Shown: positions 9,393 to 15,215 of the stretch, piece after piece
How the letters are laid out: each line of letters starts with the position of its first letter
Numbering within the stretch: position 1 is the stretch's first letter
Assembly: GCA_002372775.1 (NCBI GenBank)
Contig: DFIJ01000114.1
Coordinates: forward strand, 1 to 15,499
Reading direction: 5' to 3'
Origin: Christensenella sp. UBA3700
Lineage (GTDB): Bacteria; Bacillota; Clostridia; Christensenellales; UBA3700
Length of the DNA stretch: 15,499 bases
The notes under the pieces: model-generated
The model's input: only the letters and a program-made list of their open reading frames with translations
The model's database searches: none
Told to the model about the DNA's origin: nothing
Position numbers and translations under genes: made by a program

Positions 9393-9421
9393 TTGTATTA
9401 GTTATAACGTTATGTTATAAT
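9393..9421 (+). promoter_or_regulatory. Promoter of comEB with palindromes in the spacer
   Basis: TTGTAT (9393-9398), 17-base spacer, TATAAT (9416-9421) preceded by TGT, giving an extended -10. The spacer holds a perfect inverted repeat TTATAAC-gttat-GTTATAA (9402-9420) overlapping the -10, and a second nested palindrome ATAACGTTAT. It is divergent from the groES promoter, with the two -35 boxes about 20 bases apart. Confidence 0.7.
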
Positions 9422-9456
9422 CACTATGCTTATAAACTTAGTGGGGTGTTTTTACT

Positions 9457-9912
9457 ATGAATAAATGGGATAAAAGATTTATGGAAATGGCTAATTTTGT
9501 TTCAACTTGGTCAAGTTGCTATAAGCAAGATAGACATGTTGGAGCAATCATTGTTAGAGATAAGAGAATTATCACAACAGGCTACAATGGAGCCCCTTCA
9601 GGAATCAAATCATGCACAGAACGTGGCGAGTGCATAAGAATTAAATTAGGAATCCCATCAGGAACAAGACAAGAAGTATGTTATGCTGTTCATGCAGAAC
9701 AAAATGCTATCTGTCAAGCTGCTAAGTTAGGTATATCAGTTGAGGGTGCAACAATTTATTGTACACATCAACCATGTACTATTTGCGCTAGATTAATTAT
9801 CAACTCTGGTATTAAGAGAGTTGTTTATGAACAAGGTTACCCAGATGAATTCTCATTAAAGTTGTTTGATGAGGCTGGAGTTTCAATAGAGAAATTCAAT
9901 AATGAAGACTAA
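9457..9912 (+). CDS. comEB: dCMP deaminase (ComEB-type cytidine/deoxycytidylate deaminase)
   Basis: This zinc enzyme converts dCMP to dUMP, supplying thymidylate synthase. The 151-residue product has the deaminase core: GAIIVRDKRIITTGYNGAPSG near the N-terminus, the HAEQNA motif (H79 zinc ligand, E81 proton shuttle) and HQPCTIC (zinc ligands C107 and C110). The extra CTERGEC and CYAVHAEQN segments match the deoxycytidylate rather than the cytidine deaminase subgroup. The ATG at 9457 has GGGGTG about nine bases upstream. Its last 11 bases overlap the next gene, so the two are probably translated together. The symbol follows the B. subtilis name; a role in competence is not implied. Confidence 0.93.
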   Translation: MNKWDKRFMEMANFVSTWSSCYKQDRHVGAIIVRDKRIITTGYNGAPSGIKSCTERGECIRIKLGIPSGTRQEVCYAVHAEQNAICQAAKLGISVEGATIYCTHQPCTICARLIINSGIKRVVYEQGYPDEFSLKLFDEAGVSIEKFNNED

Positions 9913-10672
9913 CAAGTTTGAAAAAGCCGGTGAATTAATGTGGCTTTTTGGTCTAGTGTTTGTAGCACTAGGCGTTGCTATTTGCTCAAAAGCAAACTTA
10001 GGTGTTTCTATGATTGCAGCACCTACATTTGTTATTCATGAAGCAATAGAGAATTTATCTTCATTCTTTTCACTAGGTGTTACAGAATATTTATTCCAAG
10101 GAATAACATTAATTCTTTTATGCATTATAGTTCAAAGATTTAACTGGAGATATCTACTTGCTTTTGCTGTAGCGGTTTTATATGGATATCTATTAGATTT
10201 ATGGGTACTAATACTAGGTTCTGATCCATTTGAAGGTGTTGCTCTAAGATGGGTTATGCTAATAATAGGTGATACTTGTACAGCTTTTGGTGTCGCATGC
10301 TTCTTTAGAACATATATGCCACTTGAAGCTCCTGAACTTGTAGTTAGTGAAATCTCAGATAGATATAGATGGAAAATTAATAAAGTAAAGTGGGTTGTAG
10401 ATATGATATATCTAGTTACTTCAATTACTCTTGCTTTAGTTATATTTAGAGATGTAGATAAGTTTGATTGGACAACTATTTGGTATAGCAATTTCCATAG
10501 CATGGGATTAGGTACAATTGTTACAACAATTATTAATGCTCCTATTATTGCTATATGGGGAAAACTGCTAGATAAATTATTTGACTATAGACCTGTTTTT
10601 CCTAAGATGTATAAGGTATTAGGTAGGGAAAAAGGGGAAAACAATAAAGAAACTGTTGATTCAGTAGAGTAA
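9902..10672 (+). CDS. YczE-like integral membrane protein
   Basis: A 256-residue membrane protein with about five hydrophobic helices: roughly 12-32 (LMWLFGLVFVALGVAICSKANLG...), 62-78, 83-105, 115-135 and 165-180, plus a less hydrophobic segment near 200-220. The N-terminal pattern GLVFVALGVAICSKANLGVSMIAAP resembles the uncharacterised YczE/YitT-like membrane family, for which no reaction is established. The C-terminal about 30 residues are charged and probably cytoplasmic. The start lies inside comEB (11-base overlap, ATGAAGACTAA), so expression is coupled to dCMP deaminase. Co-occurrence does not by itself give a function; a transporter is possible but unsupported by motifs. A terminator follows directly after the stop. 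Confidence 0.8.
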   Translation: MKTNKFEKAGELMWLFGLVFVALGVAICSKANLGVSMIAAPTFVIHEAIENLSSFFSLGVTEYLFQGITLILLCIIVQRFNWRYLLAFAVAVLYGYLLDLWVLILGSDPFEGVALRWVMLIIGDTCTAFGVACFFRTYMPLEAPELVVSEISDRYRWKINKVKWVVDMIYLVTSITLALVIFRDVDKFDWTTIWYSNFHSMGLGTIVTTIINAPIIAIWGKLLDKLFDYRPVFPKMYKVLGREKGENNKETVDSVE

Positions 10673-10704
10673 AAAAAATAAAGAGCTTCGGCTCTTTTTT
10701 TTTC
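10672..10704. terminator. Bidirectional terminator for the YczE-like gene and the SRP RNA
   Basis: AAGAGC-TTCG-GCTCTT hairpin (10681-10696) with a UUCG tetraloop, followed on plus by a long T run and preceded by an A run (AAAAAAAATA) that becomes a T tract on minus. It serves the plus gene ending at 10672 and the minus SRP RNA. Confidence 0.9.
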
Positions 10705-10712
10705 TTTTCAAG

Positions 10713-10980
10713 ATCGTGCCTCCAATATTGATAATATCTACCCAAGCGGTACAAAAGTAGTTAACTCCCTCAAAGCTACCTCGTGGCACATCAAACAATC
10801 TGCTTAATGCTGCTACGGTCAGGTCCTGACATGGTTCACAGCGTTCAATTGCACAAGACCTTGATATCAACATCACTTGCTTAAGGCAGCCTTACATAGG
10901 TAAAACCGCTATTGGCATTTCGGCCCTACTAAAGTGGATTGTAGGTAACAGGCCACCACTATCTGCCCGCCTAGCACGAT
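10713..10980 (-). ncRNA. ffs: Signal recognition particle RNA, large bacterial type with Alu domain
   Basis: The SRP RNA binds Ffh to target nascent membrane and secreted proteins. The ends pair perfectly (ATCGTGC at 10980-10974 with GCACGAT at 10719-10713), and the length of about 268 nt fits the Bacillota long form. The 5' part has the Alu-domain blocks GGGCAGATAGTGGTGGCC and CTGTTACCTACAATCCAC. The S domain has GTGAACCATGTCAGG and AGCAGCATTAAGC, the conserved Ffh-binding flanks of helix 8. The tip itself reads AGGACCUGACCGUAGCAG, differing from the usual GGUCCGGAAGGAAGCAG. It is transcribed from a near-ideal promoter and ended by the shared terminator. Exact ends are inferred from the terminal helix and promoter spacing. 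Confidence 0.95.
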
Positions 10981-10986
10981 ATCTTA

Positions 10987-11015
10987 ATTATATAGATAGA
11001 CATTTTATTTGTCAA
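10987..11015 (-). promoter_or_regulatory. Consensus promoter of the SRP RNA
   Basis: Minus strand TTGACA (11015-11010), exactly 17 bases, TATAAT (10992-10987): both boxes match consensus perfectly. The predicted start, seven bases on, is about 10980, the first base of the SRP terminal helix. Confidence 0.93.
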
Positions 11016-11029
11016 TTTGAGTTTTAACC

Positions 11030-11058
11030 TTGAAAATAACACTGAAATATTGTTTAAT
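11030..11058 (+). promoter_or_regulatory. Promoter of tRNA-Gln
   Basis: TTGAAA (11030-11035), 17-base spacer, TTTAAT (11053-11058), 15 bases before the tRNA 5' end. Only 14 bases separate its -35 box from that of the divergent SRP promoter. Confidence 0.65.
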
Positions 11059-11073
11059 AGAGTAGGTATTTGT

Positions 11074-11149
11074 AGCGGTATCGCCAAGCGGTAAGGCATG
11101 GGCCTCTGACACCCACATTTCGTTGGTTCGAATCCAACTACCGCTGCCA
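11074..11149 (+). tRNA. tRNA-Gln (anticodon CTG), CCA encoded
   Basis: Cloverleaf: acceptor AGCGGTA/TACCGCT with discriminator G and encoded CCA (11147-11149). D stem GCC/GGC with loop AAGCGGTAA; anticodon stem TGGGC/ACCCA with loop CTCTGAC and anticodon CTG at 11106-11108; T stem GTTGG/CCAAC with loop TTCGAAT. It closely follows the bacterial tRNA-Gln pattern (TATCGCCAAGCGGTAAGGCA). The last anticodon-stem pair is a C-A mismatch. It reads CAG codons; a TTG-anticodon tRNA-Gln is expected elsewhere, since CAA predominates in these genes. Confidence 0.96.
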
Positions 11150-11186
11150 TATTTTTAATTTGTTTTTACATATATTTATGATTAAA

Positions 11187-11197
11187 TATGTTAAAAT
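11187..11197 (+). promoter_or_regulatory. Possible extended -10 promoter for the KAP-like gene leader
   Basis: TGT-TAAAAT at 11189-11197 forms an extended -10 without a good -35 at 17 bases. Alternatively TTTACA (11165-11170) with a 16-base spacer and TATGTT (11187-11192). Either would start RNA close to 11200-11204. This is weak evidence; read-through from the tRNA-Gln promoter is the alternative. Confidence 0.35.
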
Positions 11198-11203
11198 TAT
11201 AAA

Positions 11204-11284
11204 GGCTAGATAATGCGGCTAGAAGTAAGTAATATTGTCTGATATTTTAATGCTGTTTTATCTAAGTATAAGACAGCATTTTTT
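11204..11284 (+). promoter_or_regulatory. Leader with terminator/attenuator hairpin before the KAP-like gene
   Basis: Between tRNA-Gln and the NTPase gene lies an untranslated stretch holding a tandem GGCTAGA repeat (11204-11210, 11217-11223). It ends in a 13-bp hairpin, AATGCTGTTTTAT (11249-11261) with ATAAGACAGCATT (11268-11280), containing one G-U pair and followed by a T run to 11284, only four bases before the GGAGG ribosome site. An upstream TATTGTCTGATA (11233-11244) can partly pair with the hairpin's 3' arm. It may be a plain terminator of the tRNA transcript or an attenuator controlling the NTPase; no known riboswitch class is recognised. Confidence 0.7.
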
Positions 11285-11302
11285 ATGTGGAGGTTATATA
11301 TT

Positions 11303-13177
11303 ATGGCTTATAAAAAAAACAGCAATATTGATAATGATGTGCTTTCTGGAAGGGTGGATTCGGAGATACTAAAGAATCATAATACTTTAACGAAAGCGCT
11401 AGACTATTATTTAGAAAATGATAATCCATATGGAGCACTGTTTATAAATGGTCCCTGGGGATCTGGTAAATCATACTATATAAATAACTACATTAAGAAT
11501 AAGAATGCTCAGAACGAGAAGGATATATTATATATATATGTTTCTTTAAATGGAATCTCAAAAATAGATGATATAAAGAATAGTATTTCAAAAAAGGTTT
11601 GTTCGTTTGTTACTTGGTTTTCAGATTCTAAAATTGCTAATTTTGGTAAATCTGTTGGAAAAATTGTTGCAGCATTTAAAGGGAAAGATATAAGCGGAAT
11701 TGATAATATAGAGTTTACTTGGGTTGCGGATTTAATTATTAATTCTACTAAAAAAGTTGTTATGTTTTTTGATGACATAGAGAGATGTCGCATTGATTAC
11801 AAAGAATTGTTTGGTTATTTGAATGAGTTTACAGAAGAACCTCGTTATAGGGTTGTTGTTATTGGTGATGAAAAAGAATTAATAGATTCGATAGACCATG
11901 ATAATAATAAGGATATAATGCTGGTGTCGTCTATTATGCTGAAAACAACTCAAAGTAAAAACCCTGATTCAAAAGATTCGTTAAATAGTATGATGGAGTC
12001 AATAAGAGACATTAGAGATTATGACATTATTAAGGAAAAAACTATTAACAACACCGTAGTATTTAGATTTGATGTGAATGTTTTTTTTGACAAGTTAGCA
12101 AAAATGTCTAGATATGAAAATATATATGAGGATGTAATAAATAATAAAGAGAATATTATAAAATGTATTTATAATTGCTCATGTAATAATCTTAGAACCC
12201 TTATAACCTTTCTTGATAACTTGAATAAACTGTATGAATATGTAGATTTCTCAAAGATTAATAATGACGTTAAAATTAAGGAGTCGTTAATTATAAATGT
12301 TTTATTAGATACTATAAAATATCGAAATCCTAAAACTGTTGTAAATAATATTGATTTTAATGTGACTACATTACCAAGTATTAAGGAGTTTGTTAATTAT
12401 CAAAAAATAAGTGATAAAATACAAAAAGAAATTGAGGAACTTGATGAGTCATTTTATTTTATGCCTCAAGAAGAGATTCCTATGTATTTATTGGTTTTAA
12501 GAGGTTCCTGGGTTGAATTAAGTGATGAAGAAATATCTACTAATATAAAATGCATGATTGATGCAGTCTCTAAGAATAAGATGGAATTAGAGTATTCTCT
12601 ATTAGCAATTAACTACTATTATACCTATGTGAAAGCATATAAATTTGAAGAAATTATTGGAATTCGAGAATTTGAAGATATTCTTATAAAAAACATAAAG
12701 GCAAGCAATAAAGAAATCGAATTATTATGGCCAGATTATAGTGTAGTTCAAAATGAAAAACCTTTCCTAGAAAGTATTGATAGAATTAAAAATAATATCA
12801 CTGCACATAATGAAAAACTATATGATTTATCAGAAGGGAAAATGCTTATTTCTTTGAAAAATATGCAAGAATCTGAAATTGAAAAGATTATTTCAACTGC
12901 TTTTGAAAGAAAGGAGTTTATTTCAAAATATGAGATAGATAAAGTTTGTAATTATATAAAAGATGCAGACAATGATGAATTAAATATGTTTAGGAGTTTA
13001 TTGTTAAGGATATACGGTATAGGTAATTCTTATGATTTTTTTGGTTCCGAGCAGATGTATTTAATAGATTTAAAAAAGAAATTAGAGGGTATTAAAACAG
13101 AATCAAAAACTAAAAATTATATCATTAAATTGCTGTGTTCAGATTTAGATCGATATCAAGAACACTTGAAAAGATAA
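11303..13177 (+). CDS. KAP-like P-loop NTPase
   Basis: The product is a 624-residue predicted ATPase. Walker A is NGPWGSGKS (49-57). Walker B is VVMFFDDIERC (152-162), the hydrophobic-DD-x-[DE]-R-C form typical of KAP-family P-loop NTPases. A probable sensor-1 strand is YRVVVIGDEKELI (182-194). NNLRTLITFLDNL (295-307) resembles the Arg-bearing sensor-2 helix. Unlike many KAP proteins it shows no membrane helices between Walker A and B, so it is probably soluble. The C-terminal half (about 310-624) is Lys/Glu/Ile/Asn-rich, predicted helical and unrecognised. ATG 11303 is chosen because GGAGG (11289-11293) sits nine bases upstream; the in-frame ATG at 11285 lies before that site. KAP ATPases occur in phage-defence systems and in membrane signalling, but no partner gene is adjacent here, so the role is open. 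Position between a tRNA gene and a housekeeping operon, plus many ATA codons, suggests gain by transfer. Confidence 0.85.
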   Translation: MAYKKNSNIDNDVLSGRVDSEILKNHNTLTKALDYYLENDNPYGALFINGPWGSGKSYYINNYIKNKNAQNEKDILYIYVSLNGISKIDDIKNSISKKVCSFVTWFSDSKIANFGKSVGKIVAAFKGKDISGIDNIEFTWVADLIINSTKKVVMFFDDIERCRIDYKELFGYLNEFTEEPRYRVVVIGDEKELIDSIDHDNNKDIMLVSSIMLKTTQSKNPDSKDSLNSMMESIRDIRDYDIIKEKTINNTVVFRFDVNVFFDKLAKMSRYENIYEDVINNKENIIKCIYNCSCNNLRTLITFLDNLNKLYEYVDFSKINNDVKIKESLIINVLLDTIKYRNPKTVVNNIDFNVTTLPSIKEFVNYQKISDKIQKEIEELDESFYFMPQEEIPMYLLVLRGSWVELSDEEISTNIKCMIDAVSKNKMELEYSLLAINYYYTYVKAYKFEEIIGIREFEDILIKNIKASNKEIELLWPDYSVVQNEKPFLESIDRIKNNITAHNEKLYDLSEGKMLISLKNMQESEIEKIISTAFERKEFISKYEIDKVCNYIKDADNDELNMFRSLLLRIYGIGNSYDFFGSEQMYLIDLKKKLEGIKTESKTKNYIIKLLCSDLDRYQEHLKR

Positions 13178-13180
13178 TTA

Positions 13181-13189
13181 TGCTATAAT
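13181..13189 (+). promoter_or_regulatory. Extended -10 promoter of the yggS-sepF-lspA-rluD operon
   Basis: TGC-TATAAT (13181-13189) is a perfect extended -10 element three bases after the NTPase stop. No good -35 is seen at 16-18 bases. The start would be near 13196, about 20 bases before the yggS ATG. Confidence 0.6.
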
Positions 13190-13216
13190 ATCTTTGAAAT
13201 AAGAGGAATTATCGCA

Positions 13217-13924
13217 ATGGTAGAACTTGAAGATTTAAAAAAGAGTATAGCTGAATGCCAAAAGAAAATAGACGCCGCACTAAAGCGTGCAAATAGAACA
13301 GATAAAGTAACACTAATTGGTGCTACTAAATTGAATCCAAAAGAACTTATTGAAATGATTCAATCTAACAATCTTTTAACAGATGTTGGGGAGAATCATG
13401 TTCAAGAGATCCAAGAAAAATATGAATCTGGTCTAAATCTTAATTGGCATATGATTGGTCAACTTCAATCTAACAAAGTTAAGTACATTATAGATAAAGT
13501 TGTTTTAATTCATTCACTAGATAGAGAATCATTAGCACAAGAGATAAATAAGCAAGCAATAAAGCATAACAAAGTTATGGATTGCTTGATTGAAGTTAAT
13601 ATGGGTTCTGAAATTACTAAGGGTGGTATTGCTAAAGAAGAATTAGATTCTTTTATGGAAATGCTAGATAAGTATCCTAATATTAGAATTAGAGGACTTA
13701 TGAGTGTTTTACCTAATATGGAAGATAAAGAAGCTCTTAAGAATATGTATATTGATTTCAATCATTTATATAGACATTTACAAGAAATTGCAAAATCTAA
13801 TCATAAAATTGACATTTTATCATGCGGAATGACAAATGATTATGAGTTAGCGATTGAATATGGTGGCTCTACTATGGTAAGATTAGGTAGAGTTTTATTT
13901 GGTGAGAGAAATTATAATAAGTAG
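13217..13924 (+). CDS. yggS: PLP homeostasis protein, YggS/PLPBP family
   Basis: A pyridoxal-phosphate-binding protein with an alanine-racemase-like single TIM barrel and no known catalysis; in the family it buffers PLP and affects amino-acid and vitamin B6 balance. The 235-residue length is standard. Visible marks are the PLP lysine K38 in LIGATKLNP, DVGENHVQEIQEK, LNWHMIGQLQSNKVK, IRGLMSVLP, LSCGMTNDYELAIEYG and the phosphate-binding GSTMVRLGRVLFGERNY at the C-terminus. The ATG at 13217 has AGAGGA about eight bases upstream. It is the first gene of a typical Gram-positive division-neighbourhood operon, followed by sepF after 11 bases. Confidence 0.95.
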   Translation: MVELEDLKKSIAECQKKIDAALKRANRTDKVTLIGATKLNPKELIEMIQSNNLLTDVGENHVQEIQEKYESGLNLNWHMIGQLQSNKVKYIIDKVVLIHSLDRESLAQEINKQAIKHNKVMDCLIEVNMGSEITKGGIAKEELDSFMEMLDKYPNIRIRGLMSVLPNMEDKEALKNMYIDFNHLYRHLQEIAKSNHKIDILSCGMTNDYELAIEYGGSTMVRLGRVLFGERNYNK

Positions 13925-13935
13925 GAGGAAGGGGA

Positions 13936-14625
13936 ATGGACGACTTCAATAGAAGAGGTGACATGTTCAATAATAATCAAAATAATATGGGTGGAAATCC
14001 ATATCAAAGTAGATATCAAGCGCCATCTGATCCAAACATGGGCAGAATGGATAGAACTTATCAACCTCAACAACCTATGCAACCACAAGCTCCAGTCCAA
14101 CCAATATTCCCACAAAATGGTGCTCCTAGCTATCCTCAACAACCATATAGACCAGTTTATACAACACAACCAATTCAACCTCAAAATATTCAACCAAATC
14201 CTGGTGCTCCAATTCAATTTGAGCAACAAAGAGGACAATTATCTAATCAAGATTTTGAGGATCAATTTGATTATGCTCGTCAACAACCAATACAACAACA
14301 AAGACCTCAACAAAAAAAGAAGGGCGGTTTCTTCTCATTTATGAGAAAGACTCAAGAAGTACCTGTAAATCCAATGGCTGGTAAGCAATATTTACGTATG
14401 GCTACACCAAGATCAATTGAAGATGTTAAGGGTATTATCAATGTCTTACAAGGTGGAGACCCAGTTATTGTTGATTGCTCAAGAATTAATGAAAAAGAAT
14501 CACAAAGAGTTATAGATTATTTAGCAGGTGCTGTATTTGCACTTGGTGGAACTCAACAAGCTATAGGTGAAAAGAAGTTTGCTTTAACACCAGGCGGTAT
14601 GGGTATTGTTGGTAATAACGACTAA
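13936..14625 (+). CDS. sepF: Cell division protein SepF with long Q/P-rich N-terminal region
   Basis: SepF bundles FtsZ filaments and tethers the Z-ring to the membrane. The conserved C-terminal domain runs from about 150 to 225: YLRMATPRSIEDVKGIINVL, GGDPVIVDCSRINEKESQRVIDYLAGAVFALGG, and KKFALTPGGMGIVG. The protein has 229 residues against about 150 in common SepFs. The excess is a low-complexity stretch (about 1-126) rich in Gln, Pro, Asn and Tyr. The usual N-terminal amphipathic membrane helix is not obvious at residue 1; the nearest candidate is internal, KKKGGFFSFMRK (127-138). The ATG at 13936 follows a strong GGAGGA, and the stop overlaps the lspA start. The location between yggS and lspA supports the call. 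Domain identity is secure; the internal anchor is inference. Confidence 0.93.
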   Translation: MDDFNRRGDMFNNNQNNMGGNPYQSRYQAPSDPNMGRMDRTYQPQQPMQPQAPVQPIFPQNGAPSYPQQPYRPVYTTQPIQPQNIQPNPGAPIQFEQQRGQLSNQDFEDQFDYARQQPIQQQRPQQKKKGGFFSFMRKTQEVPVNPMAGKQYLRMATPRSIEDVKGIINVLQGGDPVIVDCSRINEKESQRVIDYLAGAVFALGGTQQAIGEKKFALTPGGMGIVGNND

Positions 14626-15215
14626 TGAATAAGAAATATATTAAATACATTATAGAAGTTGCATTTTTTGCTGCTATGGTTGCTATAGATTTGATTTCAA
14701 AATCTATAGTTTTTGATTTATTAAGCAGTGGTAATTCATATACAGTATGGGAAGGTATATTTACTGTTCGTTTAGCAAGAAATATTGGCGCTTCATTTAG
14801 TATGTTATCTGGAAAAACATTGTTTCTAACAATGATGCCAATAATTGCTATTATCGGAATTACTTTATTATTAGTTTTAAGACCTAATACTCCAAAGAAC
14901 TTAAGAATCGGTTGTATCATGATTGCTGCAGGTGCTTTAGGCAATGTAGTAGATAGAATTGTTTTAGGATATGTTAGAGACTTTATTGATTATGTATTCT
15001 TAGAAACTTGGTTTGGTATAGATTTTGCTATAGGTAATATTGCAGACTTATTCTTGCTTGGCGGCGTAATAATGCTAATCCTATATATTATCTTCGAATT
15101 TAGTGAAGCAGATTTCTATTCTAAGGCTAAAATAGAGAAATTAAGAGCTGAAAAAGCAAAAGCCGAAGTATCTTCAGAAAATGTAGAAAAGGTAGATTCT
15201 ACAGATGGAGAATAG
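14625..15215 (+). CDS. lspA: Lipoprotein signal peptidase (signal peptidase II)
   Basis: LspA is the membrane aspartyl protease that removes the signal peptide from prolipoproteins after Lgt (gene at 4768) has lipidated the cysteine. The 196-residue product has four hydrophobic helices and the family blocks AIDLISKSI, RLARNIGASFSML, ALGNVVDRIVLGYVRDFIDYVF and FAIGNIADLF. The predicted catalytic aspartates are D119 (in VRDFID) and D141 (in NIAD). A hydrophilic Lys/Glu/Ala tail of about 30 residues follows the last helix, making it longer than the usual 150-170. The start uses TAATG shared with the sepF stop, with no convincing ribosome site, so coupling to sepF is likely. The last 11 bases overlap the following gene. 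Confidence 0.95.
   Translation: MNKKYIKYIIEVAFFAAMVAIDLISKSIVFDLLSSGNSYTVWEGIFTVRLARNIGASFSMLSGKTLFLTMMPIIAIIGITLLLVLRPNTPKNLRIGCIMIAAGALGNVVDRIVLGYVRDFIDYVFLETWFGIDFAIGNIADLFLLGGVIMLILYIIFEFSEADFYSKAKIEKLRAEKAKAEVSSENVEKVDSTDGE

Noticed and set aside
10661..10876. 71-codon open frame on minus overlapping the SRP RNA
   Set aside because: It lies wholly over the SRP RNA 3' half and its terminator and has no ribosome site; the RNA explains the sequence.
11204..11223. Tandem GGCTAGA as an integration attachment site
   Set aside because: Only seven bases, not a copy of the tRNA 3' end, and no integrase or distant second copy is visible.
11285..11302. Upstream ATG as the start of the KAP-like NTPase
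   Set aside because: It precedes and overlaps the GGAGG ribosome site; ATG 11303 has correct spacing.
11140..11302. tRNA-associated integrative element
   Set aside because: No integrase, no repeat of the tRNA-Gln 3' end near 13180, and only one cargo gene; transfer is possible but not shown.
13912..14344. Two long frames overlapping the Q/P-rich part of sepF (13912-14238 minus, 13958-14344 plus)
   Set aside because: They arise from the repeated CAA/CCA codons and give W/L/I- or N/I/H-rich low-complexity products; sepF has the ribosome site and operon context.
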